Below are positions 1-10,381 of a DNA stretch of 64,000 nucleotides, one piece after another (within the stretch, counting starts at the first letter, position 1; the number at the start of each line of letters is the position of its first letter). Both the position numbers and the translations under genes were made by a program. The stretch comes from Hygrocybe punicea (Eukaryota; Basidiomycota; Agaricomycetes; Agaricales; Hygrophoraceae): assembly GCA_963556145.1 (NCBI GenBank), contig OY744465.1:6634001-6698000 (forward strand), written 5' to 3'. The notes beneath the pieces were generated by a model, which had not been told where the DNA came from, did not search any database, and saw only the letters and a list, made by a program, of their open reading frames with translations.

Positions 1-242
1 TTGGACCCATGGTTGTCGTCAGGAAAACAGAAGGCGGATCCTACATACTCGCCGAACTCGACGGTGCGGTTTCTAAATCTCGATTTGCCGCTTTCCGAGT
101 CGTACCCTACCACGCCCGCTCAAAAATATCGATACCGTTGGACGACTTCTTACAATACCCCGATGCCGACGATACCGATTCAAACGATCTTGATGATCCG
201 ACGTACCCGCCCTCCATAGACTCCTCACCCGACGACGATTAA
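1..242 (+). CDS. Ty3/Gypsy polyprotein, C-terminal end (partial)
   Basis: The reading frame is open from the window edge to the TAA at 240-242. It carries the tail typical of basidiomycete Gypsy polyproteins after the integrase and chromodomain-like region: a GGSYILAELDG core, then AAFRVVPYHAR, then an acidic Asp/Ser/Pro tail ending DDD. In this family the tail directs or stabilises integrase. Catalytic domains (protease, reverse transcriptase, RNase H, integrase) would lie left of the window. No stop or frameshift is visible in this stretch. The next 200 bases are AT-rich with TATATA runs and look like the shared 3' untranslated zone between this frame and the convergent minus-strand gene. 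Identity as a Gypsy tail is fairly sure; whether the element is intact cannot be judged. Confidence 0.8.
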   Translation, partial: GPMVVVRKTEGGSYILAELDGAVSKSRFAAFRVVPYHARSKISIPLDDFLQYPDADDTDSNDLDDPTYPPSIDSSPDDD

Positions 243-449
243 GCATTTCATTTATATTCTGTCCACGTTATACCCCCATTTTATTTAGTTCCTCTTAGTT
301 TTCCAACGATATGACGAATGATGCGAATAGTCCTATGTCTTCGGGAGCCGATCGGCTTTCCTTAGCTGGGTGAACAAGCTGACACGTCTTTTATATACAC
401 GATATATTTTTTTTATATACAACGGGCTCGTTATTTTTATATATATATT

Positions 450-1837
450 TTACAGGCGGCCGGTCTCGTAATCCCGCTTCAACATCGCCAACCTTGAGGT
501 CGACCGTTCGAGATCGACGCGAAGCCGCTGGAACTCTTGACCGAAGTGGACGAGGTGACGGTTGACATTGGTGCCCAGGGCTCCCAGCTCCTCCGTAAGG
601 ACCGCTAGCCGCGCCGACACTTGCTCGTAATTCTCCATCGTCAAAACGAACGGGTTCGCTGTCGAGGCCGTCCTAAGCCTTTTCGTCGGCCGCTCTTCCT
701 CCGACTCCTCCTCGTCTTCGTCATCGTCCTCGACCGACTCCACCTCCTCGACCCGCGGTTTGCTCGTTGAGGCCCGGGCAGGCCTACTGCGGATGGGCTT
801 TGTCGTGAACGACAACGACTTCCTCGTACCGGCCGCGACCTCTTTGCCCTTTCCGGTATCCACCTTGCGCCGACCCCCGCCCGTCCGGTGTGTAGCGTTA
901 GTACATCTCTTCTTCAGCCTCCGGCATCGTTCGCACACGTAGCCCGTGACGCCTCGACACGCCTCTTGCGCCTTGACGCAGTTGGTGCAGGGTTGTAGGG
1001 GAAACGGCCCGGTGAACTGTTACCAGGATCAGTAACTAAAGAACATATGAACCGACACAAGAACTCACCGTCGTACCAGCCAAGTCTCCGGTCTCTACGC
1101 CCGGCGTATCTACGTCATCTACATCGGCCGGTGTCTCTGGTGCCGGGTCGACGGGGCCTTCCTCTGGCTCAACTGCGGCTTCCCCTTCCGGAATCGACTC
1201 AGTCCTTGGTTCACCCGCGTTTGCTTCAGCTCGCCGTTCTTCGCTGAGCCGCCGCCGATACGCGGCTCCATCCCTTTCAACCCGGTCCGCTTCTTGATTC
1301 CAGTGCTGCTCGTGTTGTTCTATTCTAAGCCGCTCTCGCCTTTCCTCTGCCGCCTTTCGCCTTTTCTCCGCCTCCGCTCGTGCACTTGCCTCTGCCATCC
1401 GTTTGGCCTCCTCTTCCCGCGTAGCCGCTTCTTCATCCGCCCGCCGTCTGGCTTCTTCCTGTTCCTGCCTCTCCCGGTCCGCCGCTTCTTTCAGCCACTC
1501 TTCGACATCGTTGGCGTACGATTGGCGGTCGGCCCATAACGGTGGCGTTACTGGCCTCGTACCACCAGCTCGGAGTTCCGCGACGATTCCATTGTAAGCA
1601 CGCTGGCGGGACGGCATGAGCTATCTTAGGACACGCGTAGTCAATAAGGAAACTCACCAGCGCCTTCTTGCGGCCGCTTAACCATTGTTGGGCCATCCCC
1701 TCGTTGCCGTCCACCATCGTTACGAGGTCGTCGCTATGAAACACGGTGACCGCGTTGACGGCCTCTTCGTAGTCCGCCCGGACATCGGGTTCGATGCTTT
1801 CGACGAAAGCGAGGAAGTTGTCGTAGACTTGGGACAT
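450..1837 (-). CDS. Zn2Cys6-type protein with coiled coils, antisense inside a Gypsy element
   Basis: A three-exon gene of about 432 aa can be assembled with phase-0 junctions: exons 1837-1658, 1620-1069 and 1016-450, with introns 1657-1621 (GTGAGT...ATAG) and 1068-1017 (GTGAGT...ACAG). Residues 1-60 are acidic. Residues about 85-190 are an Arg/Glu/Ala-rich coiled coil. Exon 3 opens with six cysteines spaced C-x2-C-x6-C-x7-C-x2-C-x6-C (about residues 254-282, second half CERCRRLKKRC), which fits a fungal binuclear zinc cluster. A basic linker, an acidic run and a second helical segment follow. Zinc clusters of this type usually bind DNA; here the cluster is near the C-terminus, not the usual N-terminus. 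The gene sits between the Gypsy pol tail and a probable LTR, in the opposite orientation to pol, so it may be cargo of the retroelement. Function is inferred from the Cys spacing only. Confidence 0.7.
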
Positions 1838-1904
1838 TGTGAACGTGTGATGGTGTAGAGGAAAGGTCGGATCAACAACGAGAAAATTTTTCTTTTTTTT
1901 ACTT

Positions 1905-2690
1905 TGCCGTTGTTTGGCCGCTCACGTGATTGGCCACATTCGCGACCCGCATTCGGAGACCCCATATTCTCGACCACGGATGGTCTCTATTAGAAGACCC
2001 AAGGAGATGTAGAGGGTCCTCGACCCTCTGAGGCCGTAACATCGATATCTAGCGAATCCGCTCGAACCCGACGTCTCTAGCAATCTACGTTCGAACCCGA
2101 CGCAACCCGACGCAACCCGATGCATACCGACTAGCACGGCCGCTCACGTACCTGGACGGTCTATCTCCTAAACTCACGGAACTTCAAATATCGAAGATAG
2201 ATCTCATCGGACTGGGATCCCGACATCGGACTTGCCTTATTCACGCCTAGCGTCTCCCTTATGGGGATATAGTAAAGTATATTGCATCTTTTACGTTTTT
2301 TTATATCTTCCACCCATTTTCCCTGTCATCGTCGCCTCGCAACGCTCTTCCTACTTCCCCATTTTTATTCTCCTTTGTCTCCTCTCATCGGCCGAGGACT
2401 CTCGTCCGAATCTAGGTACACAAATTTGTAGTATAAAAACGGTGCCCAAGCGCCGTCTAAGAATAAGAAACCAGTTCCCCCATTTCCTCTCTCTGAGAAT
2501 TAAGTCTCTCAGTAAATTCCATCGCACACATTGCTCGTCGGATTCCTCGACGCCCTCCCCGTCGTTCTACCGCCTTTATCTCTACGTTACTCGTCACCCG
2601 ACACCCGACCCGCCGTACCCGACATCGTCGGCCTCGTCGGCTTCGATCGGTCTCCATAGATCTCAGTAGTTTACTCGGCGGCTTCTTACT
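1905..2690 (+). repeat. Probable 3' LTR of the Gypsy element
   Basis: This non-coding stretch follows the antisense gene. It holds a good TATA-like site (GTATAAAAACGG near 2431) followed about 60-90 bases later by CT-rich and GT-rich sequence, as expected of an LTR promoter/R region. It begins with TGTTTGGCCGCTCACGTGATTGGCC and contains a second GGCCGCTCACGTACC copy near 2138. I could not fix the TG...CA ends because the 5' LTR is outside the window, so the borders are approximate. No convincing gene is in it. Confidence 0.5.
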
Positions 2691-2741
2691 TTTTATATCC
2701 TATTATCTTACTGAAGCTTGTTAGACTATTCCTAGTCACTT

Positions 2742-4384
2742 CTACGCTGACCCCTCAGGCTTAGGATCATTATTCCGCAGCCACCCCGACCTCGCCTTTA
2801 CATCGTCATCGCTGTTCACAGGCTTTCCATCTGCCGACTTCTTATTCTCAGCCTTGGTTTCCTGAGGTCCTTTGCCATCCGCTGGTTTTGATTCAACGGT
2901 TAGCTGACTTGTAGAGTTGGCGAGATCCTGCATTTGGGCATCTTGGGTTAACCATCCGGTGAGTCCTTGTGATAAATAATATATAGATGCATGGGTTAAT
3001 CTTACTGTTGAAACAAAACCAACTGAGGTCCTGCTCGTTGTCGTGGAAACTTTCTTCCAACAGGTCATATTCCTGGAGGAACACATTCAACTCCTCCATT
3101 GCCGAAGATCCTAAACATATTCGTGTAATGGAGGGCCCTCTCAGTTGCAGCAAGGAATGGAGGCCGTGCATTACCCAAGGCAAACGTGACCTATTTGTTA
3201 TTATTTATATCAACCACCTCCACATCGGCACAGGTAATGGACTTACTGCCAAGAGAGATGGCCGTGAGTGAATCTCGTGATTGAAGCGTCGTGGGAGAAG
3301 AGCTAGGATGGGTGAGAGGGTGAGGCTCAGGTGAAACAGGTTCCTCATCCACTCATATATCATTCCTCCAAAAGATTTTGTGGTGAGGGAGTCGAGAAAT
3401 GAGTCTTGCAATGGTAGACCAACGCTCTTTGATTTCCTGAATCCAGGCAGAGATATTTAATTGTCGTCGAAGATTCGTCACATACCTGGCCAAACCAAAC
3501 CAAAGCATATGCCAGAAGCTCCATATTGAGGAGGACCTGGTTGATTTCTGAAGATTCAAGGTTGACCGATGCACGGTAAAGCATCCAGAGGCTCATTTCT
3601 ACCTCTTTTTGGGCTGGCGAGAAGTTTTCTGGGAGGGCGACGGCAAAGATCGGGATGCTGTCCATGCTGGTTGGCAATTTCCGCTGCAGAGCCACAGCTG
3701 AAACATCATCCACCTCTTGGGCAGGTTCCATGATCATTATACGTTTGCACATGGTACGAAGCTTTGTGACCGGCTTACTCCAATCTTTGAGGCTTTTGTA
3801 AAGCTGCAAGATGGTTGTAAGACACCATGTCCATGTGAACGGTGAACACACCTTCGTGAATTTCTCAGTCATCTCTGGTTTCGCAGACCGCCCAATTACT
3901 TTGAAACTTGGATGACGGGGAAACCCAACAGCATCCATGAGCTTATCCAGCAAGGTATAGCGAAGGATTAAATGAGCCGCTAACAGGAGGTCATTTCACA
4001 TTGAGTTATTCCACCTCGCAACATCACGTCTTGCTGAGCCATCAGCGGACAGGTATTCTTGAACACCTGGTGTTTTACTGGAGAGTTCATCCAGAGGATT
4101 TGCATTATCTAATTGCTTCGCCAGGGCCTAACAGAAAATTAGTGTCCTCATACAACTGTAGAAGTCGATTCACCATGACTGCTAAGGTGGATGGTGTGTT
4201 GCCTATGGCGGTCTGATTGCCTATCAGGGTAATGATTGCCTTCTCCAGAGTCTTCAGAGAGTGGCGTGCCATTGACCCAAGGGAAATCCTGGAACACGTT
4301 CTGGCTCCGGAATAGACAGGAAGATATCCCAGAAGCATCTGGAAGGCCAGACGAGGGTTGGGAGCTGCTAGAAGATGATGACAT
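2742..4384 (-). CDS. Spliced gene of unknown function
   Basis: I do not recognise this protein. Several exon-sized minus-strand frames line up with short GT-AG introns. The largest (about 3360-3953) is a helical segment with stretches such as LLNMELLAYALVWFGQVC. The last exon, ending at the TAG at 2742-2744, is a hydrophilic Lys/Asp/Ser-rich tail (residues like KPADGKGPQETKAENKK). The start is uncertain: an ATG at 4384 begins with a serine run, and an ATG at 4338 gives a longer continuous frame into the next exon. Exon borders between about 3960 and 4200 are unresolved, so the gene may be damaged there. It follows the gene at 4607-6194 on the same strand with a gap of about 220 bases. The two could be one annotated locus, but there is a clear stop at 4607. 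Confidence 0.5.
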
Positions 4385-4606
4385 TTGAAAAATATGAAAT
4401 TTCAGAACAGGTCCAGAGAGAGGCTAAGCTCAGTGATGATGGGCAAAAGGTGAAAAAAAAAAAAGGACGCGTCACCGTTTATGGTGATCACGAGTTGGAG
4501 TGGCCAGTTTACATCACATGATATCCAGATTGAAACGACTGTAATTGTACAAGTAAACTGTAATTGTACAAGTAAACGTGGTAGTATTGGCTACAAAATT
4601 ATTCAT

Positions 4607-6194
4607 TCATGTAGTTGGCCAACTCCAGCCCTGTGATGCTCGAAAGTTTGCATTCATCTCTCTTGCAAACACATTGTGCCGGCTCCAGATTGGCTTGTCT
4701 ATCTCGAGATGATCATGTACCATGTTCCTCATGTAATGGGCCATGCATATCCTTTCGCCCCGCTCCCATCCAGCCACATTGTGACTGAGAACTTTTCCAC
4801 AGATTTCTATGACGGTGCCAGGCGAGTAAGCGAAGGTGGCCTCTAATTCGGGGATGGCAAGCTCTGCTTTGGTATGTGTCCCACAGCTTGCGAGCAAATC
4901 GTACCATTCTGGACACCCACTGGAATCCCGGTGACGAGTGGTAATCCTGTTCACAATTACACTGATGCCAGTGTAAACTGATGGCCATTCTTCAGCATTC
5001 TTATGTGTTTCAACTTTGTCAAGCATGTCATTCTTTGCAATTTTTGTCAACGCCATGAGTCCTGCCTTGTGCAATGCACGATGAGTCAATGCTGTAATTT
5101 CGTTGAGGATGGTCTCGCTGGGTTGGATCGCAGCCATCCACATGGTAGCTTCATAGGTTCGGAGTGTCGTGGAAGTGATTAGGTGGTCGTTCAGCCGCTG
5201 AAAACACAGAATGTCAAGGATCTCATTCTGCATAGATGACCGAACATTTTAGCTACCTCTCTACCCTGAGTGAACCATGCTGCTGAAAAATCCACAGACC
5301 CTGGGTGGAAGCGTGGATTTGTAGGCGGAAAGAACAAATCAGGGTCTTTTCTCCAGGAGAGACCTTGCCCTTTCTCCAGTTTTTTGACCACATCCGCATA
5401 GGACACCGCGAGCACTTCTGTGATCATTTCTGCACTCATATTCAATTCTTCCTGTGCGCCACAGTAAGTACCAGTCAGGAATCATCCGTCCTGAAACATA
5501 GGGGACTTACTACACGAGTTTGAGTCAAAATATCAGGTAGATACCAGACCAAAATAGAACCGTGGATGTCGACTACTGTCGCTGGTTCATTCACATGTCC
5601 AATATGAATCGTCTTGAAAAATTTGAGGAATTGTTTATTGTCAGCGACAGATGCGTCTTTGATATTCTTGGCTCGATTTGCGAGTCTGTTGGCATCCAGG
5701 GGCACCAATACTTTCACGAAATCTATTGGTTTCATGCATAATGAATTTATTGACTGTCACGTACTGGGGTTTAAGATTGCCACCGCTACAGTAAGGAGAA
5801 CTCTCTCCAGTTCAGCCTCAGAGACCGATTGACCGAAATCACTGCTGAGTTCGAGCTGGTCCCTCAACATCATTAAGCGAGACCTACATGAGACATCAGA
5901 TGTGACGTTGAAACAGCACGGATCTCACCTCAGCCTGAAGTTTTCCTCTGCAGGAGTTTTCAACAGACGCATACCTCTCTTCCTATAATACGACGTTGTG
6001 TTTGAAAGGATTTGTCGTAGCCTTATCCACATGTGTTTCTTGATGGGTATGGAACCGCCCTCAATCTTGTTCTTGTCGTCTTTATACAAGTCTTCAGACA
6101 AATCTTCATTGAATGTAGCTTTGGGAGTGGGAAAGGGGAGTCTGTCGGCATACATGGTGTGGTAAGAAAGAGAAAAGACAGGCTCATTGTGCAT
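4607..6194 (-). CDS. Five-exon gene of unknown function (about 459 aa)
   Basis: Five exons join without breaking frame: 6194-5929, 5883-5765, 5722-5514, 5451-5257 and 5197-4607. All introns are 42-62 nt with GT...AG ends, and the summed length is divisible by three, which supports a real and intact gene. The product is soluble, with no signal peptide or membrane segment. It has mixed helix and strand character with phrases such as FVKVLVPLDANRLANRAKNI (exon 3) and ATMWMAAIQPSETILNEIT (exon 5). No catalytic motif is recognisable. The start at 6194 is the first ATG of the open frame; an extra 5' exon cannot be excluded. Proteins of this general appearance are common as unnamed families in mushroom genomes, but I cannot assign a domain. 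Confidence 0.6.
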
Positions 6195-7178
6195 GGCAAC
6201 CTCGAGGCGCTGAGGGTCGACTTAGGGTTAGGGTCAACTCTGTGCGATAGCAACAATCTTAGCTCACGATCATGTTACACACAAAGTAACTAATACAATG
6301 CATAATGGATTAAAGATGAAAATAAAGTAAAGTACCAAAGAAAACCATTGTCAATCTGTCTTGATCTCAAAGGAGGAGCTCTCTCCTTGTTGATCAAGAC
6401 AGACAGACGTGAAGAACATTCAAGCCGGCATGCGAAACTTTGCTCATACAAAGAAACAGTCAACGGACAGAACACAAACCATAACTAAGCTTGTGAAGTC
6501 GAGACATGCCTGTTGAATGATGAAGTCATTGAAATTACCACAAACCTGTTGGGGTGCTTTATCAGCATAAGAAAGCTGGAAAATAGAAGGAAAACGTGCC
6601 TGGCTTTTTGGGATCGACGCCACCGGGCCCGCTACAAGTAGGTTGCCCAGCGTAGAATTCAGGTGGATTCACCCTCCCTGAATTCCAAATTGGTGACCCA
6701 TGGTGGCCGGCACTCATTTCTAAGGACCAGCCACCGACGGTTTGGCATACTGAGATGCCGATTGGTATGATGAAGGGGGTAAAGTGTGAGCGACGGGGGA
6801 CGTAGAGACAAAGTACTAACTTGTAAAAATATACAGACATACATATCACTCACCTGTGTCAACCGAGAAACAGTGACCTAGAACTCACCTGTGTCAACCG
6901 AGAAAACAGTGACCTAGAACGCTGGGGTGAATAATGACAGAAACCTGAGAAACCACTGACATTGCTGGTGGAGGATGAGAAAAGGATGGTCCATACCAGA
7001 ATACCCAATTGTTGCCCAGCACAACAATGAGGGATTCTGGCATGGATGATGAGAAGACGAAGCAGGATGAAAAAAAGATATTCAAACACCGACCGATGTG
7101 TGTCCCTATACACGTGATAAACGTGGTTTGTTTACAACACGTGAGCACATCACATGAAGTGATGGTCACACAGGTGAT
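6195..7178. other. Intergenic stretch, no supported gene
   Basis: Only short overlapping frames are present. Points seen: a double TTAGGG (6223-6236), too short to be a telomere trace. A tandem duplication of a 34-36 bp unit starts ACTCACCTGTGTCAACCG at about 6849-6920. Several CACGTG sites lie near 7110-7145. Confidence 0.5.
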
Positions 7179-7202
7179 GTCACGCTGGGCGCCCAGCGTG
7201 AC
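7179..7202. repeat. 24-bp perfect palindrome, copy 1
   Basis: The half-site GTCACGCTGGGC is followed at once by its exact reverse complement. The same 24 bases recur at 8245-8268. Flanks on both sides carry GTGATGTCAC/GTGACATCAC-like motifs, so the hairpin is embedded in a longer imperfect inverted repeat. Confidence 0.85.
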
Positions 7203-8244
7203 GTGACATCACGTTTGTGACCATCACGGTTGTCAATCGTTGCAATGACAATACATGTTTCAACATAGAGGACAATTATTCGGGGCTGCAATTTTAGGTG
7301 AATACATGCACGCCAACATTGACAACATTCTCGTTGGTGTGATAAATCGGCATATTGTGCCTAAAATCATGTCATCTCAATACCGGATTTACACACAAAG
7401 CTAATGCCTGTGCATTCAACATTATCCCATCTGCAAGTGTACCGCATTTAGCTTTCTGCCTCGTTACGCGTAGACAATCCTGTTTAACATATCTCTCACA
7501 CTGTGCCACATAAATATGTCTTGTGGATGACTTGATTGTTCGCAATATGTTCATGTATATGATAATTACAACAAGACTTTGAATATGTGAGAGGATAATT
7601 CGATATTGTTTGATTCCTACCCCATCTCCTGTACCGAAGGACAGTCCAACTTTGTATTGATATATTCAAAATCAATATGTATACGATGCTCAACCTCATC
7701 ATCAACGGTCAGAAATGGCGCGGTCAGAGTATGGGACACTCAACTAATGAGTTGGTGAGCGGTAGATTCCATGAATGTAGGAGCATCTCGGCCCACACCA
7801 CGTATTGGTTGTCTGGCGCCGCTCACAGATGTTTCGTCTGCAAGGCACACGTCTGCCGTTGGTACGTCTTGTGGCCATTTCGCAGAATATCGTTCGGGTG
7901 GTGTGGCGGCCACATGAAAAGACACGGATTGATTTAATGCACATGCTAGAAAGGAGAACATCAGACGTGATGTAGTGCAAAGTTGACAGAATGTCAGAGC
8001 TGTTGCAACATACCTTGCAATGATCCCCTTCCATTGTACACGATATTATTGATCACTTAGCAATGAAACGCCAAATCAGGAATAACCGGATCGAGGTGCA
8101 TGAATAGGTCCATGACGATGCAACACATGGTGCACACTGTGCAGCAGCATGCACGCCACCTGGATAAACATTTCCAGGCAGAATCCTGCATTCTTTCAAC
8201 ATTTCATGGTGCACCAAATTTGCGAGTCACAGGTGTGATGTCAT
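7203..8244. other. Segment bounded by the two palindromes, no supported gene
   Basis: About 1.04 kb with only short frames. The inner flanks of the two palindromes are themselves inverted (GTGACATCAC...TGTGACC on the left, TCACAGGTGTGATGTCAT on the right). This makes the segment look like a small element with compound inverted ends. No transposase-like frame is inside, so if mobile it would be non-autonomous. Confidence 0.4.
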
Positions 8245-8268
8245 GTCACGCTGGGCGCCCAGCGTGAC
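8245..8268. repeat. 24-bp perfect palindrome, copy 2
   Basis: Identical to 7179-7202. On the right it is followed by repeated GTGAC/GTCAC and ACGTGAC motifs up to about 8360 (for example CACACGTGTGATGTCAC near 8306), which lie upstream of the Ulp1-like gene and could be its regulatory or subterminal repeat zone. Confidence 0.85.
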
Positions 8269-8699
8269 GTGACAGTCACTTGCGTGATGTCAGGTGGTCT
8301 GATGGTCACACGTGTGATGTCACTATTGGCAAGACGTGACTGGTCACATGTGTGATCTCAACCTTGAACTTCAACCATCACGTGTGCCACACAATTGTCT
8401 CAACATTCCTGGAAAGATGCCATCTTTAACTCTACCCGTCCTATTTGCGATGTCAGCACACGACACGTATCACAAACCCAAGGAAGGAACCTGTTGGGCA
8501 ATGTTTGAATGTTCTGGGTCAAGGTAATCAGCCACGAATTTGATAACCATCACTGACCGAATCTCAAAGTGTCAAATGCACTGTCGCTGGTGAAAGTGCC
8601 ATCTTGCTGACGATTTGGGTAGAACATGACGTCGTCAGTTGTCAGGTTCGTTTCGTGATACGTCATGTCCCCAGCATAAATACTGAAAACAATCATTAG

Positions 8700-10250
8700 G
8701 TGACAAAACCCAATGCAGAGGACGTCCGTGCATTGGTGTTCAATGTGGTTGCCTCACGACCGATGGACAACGCGTCTTGCAAATTCCTTGGCAGAGACAA
8801 CAATGGTATGCTTCCTTGTGTAACCTATTGCGTGCAAGTCTCAAATGAATATGCAGCCATTGTCTCAACCCATGCTATGGTCATCCATTTTGACCCAGAG
8901 CACAAGTCGTGGAATCCGGAAATATACAATGATCTGCTCAGTCTTTTGTCGAACACATTAGGTGATGAAAGGATGACTTATTTCCTGTGAGCCACGACAT
9001 CATATTTCTGTCTAAACTGCATGATCATTATAAAAGGAATGACATCGAAACTACGTGCAAAATGGTGTCTTTACATGAGGTACCTGAACCGGTTCCGTAA
9101 GTCTCATTATGTCTGTGACAATGCATGGTCCTGATGCATTCCAGCATTGACGCAACACGCATCGTTGCCAAATATTCCAAGCGGGACGCAGTGCCATGGA
9201 GTTCTTTTCAACGTCTGGACCATGCTTGGTTGGATGATGAGTTGATCAACTTTGGAACGTAGTGAGTATCTTGTCTGCATCCTTGCTGAGTACCTCAACG
9301 GTCGCCCAAGCTATGCTCTGCATGAAGCATCAAAATCTCAACCGAAATTATTTGACGACACTCACATATTTATATCATTTTTTATGGAGAAACTGAGGTC
9401 TGCCCCATTTCATTTTGCAAGAAAAGACATTCTGTCTCACAGAGATATCAGGAAGAATGGTGTGAGGAGTGTGAAGCGGTGGACAAAGGCCTGTGACATA
9501 TTTGCACGCCGATATTTAATATTTCCTGTTCCCACTGGGTGAGTCGTGTCGTTTTGTGCATTTCTATGCAGACAGAAATGAGTTCGGCAACAGATCCCAC
9601 TGGTATTTGATCATTGTCATCAATCCTGGAGCATGTCTTTCCAAAAACCAGCTGGATGGACTGCACACGTGTGTTTCCATGACAGGTTGACATGTTTCCT
9701 GCTTATTCTTGACCCAGCATAACCTGTGTGCTGGATTCGCTACCACCTGGTGATCATGAAAATGTTGTCTCACGTCTGCATGAGTGGCTTGCCTCAGTTG
9801 CGAAGCACACTCGGAAGGTCACAAAGCTGGCTCACATAATGACAATCACACCAACGGTTAACCGTTTTCCACCTTGGCTAGGTGGCTAATTGACAAATCT
9901 TGTTTTAGGTACCGGAACAGCCTAACTTCGACGACTGCGGTGTTTATTTGATTCACTTCCTTCACATCTTCCTTGAAAATCCTCAAGGCATGTTGGAAGA
10001 ACTCCTGAAGCATGGCACAGCAGGAGGAGTCAGTGCAACCGTTGATTGGCAACCCACACGAATTGCAACTTTGCGTGGAGAACTCCAACAAGCCTTGTGT
10101 AAGCAAGCAATTCGAAATTGGGTTGATGGGATAACATTGGACTCAGAAGATGTTGGTATTCCTGGTTCACCTGGTGAAGTCAAATTGGTGCGAGGTTTCC
10201 ATGAAATTGAAATGGTTGTCTCCGATTCCAATGGTGAATCGGATTGGTGA
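8700..10250 (+). CDS. Ulp1-like SUMO/ubiquitin-like protease (C48 family), transposon-associated
   Basis: The protease core is spread over several exons. About 9200-9258 encodes WLDDELINFG, the usual entry motif of Ulp1 domains. About 9585-9670 encodes NRSHWYLIIVI with the catalytic His. About 9730-9850 encodes a VLDSLPPG segment with the catalytic Asp. After an intron ending TAG near 9909, EQPNFDDCGVYLIHF carries the oxyanion Gln and the nucleophile Cys. All four active-site residues are present and in order, so the enzyme could be active. The last exon ends at the TGA at 10248-10250. The 5' part (frame from 8700, about 96 aa) is plausible but unproven. Ulp1 enzymes cleave SUMO-like modifiers. 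The gene lies 130 bases before a KDZ transposase gene on the same strand, and Ulp1 domains are known companions of KDZ/Zisupton-type elements, so it is probably part of that element. Confidence 0.75.
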
Positions 10251-10381
10251 AGTTTTACTGCTAGCATTGTTACATAATTGTTATTGTCTTATTGTTAGCC
10301 ATGTGTTTTGCCTCGTGTTTTTCTTTATAAAATGGTGCAGTCTTTCCCATCATTCCCCATTTTCACGAAGTTTTTGCTTCC

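Noticed and set aside
6223..6236. TTAGGGTTAGGG as an interstitial telomere
   Set aside because: Only two units, which is within chance expectation in 64 kb.
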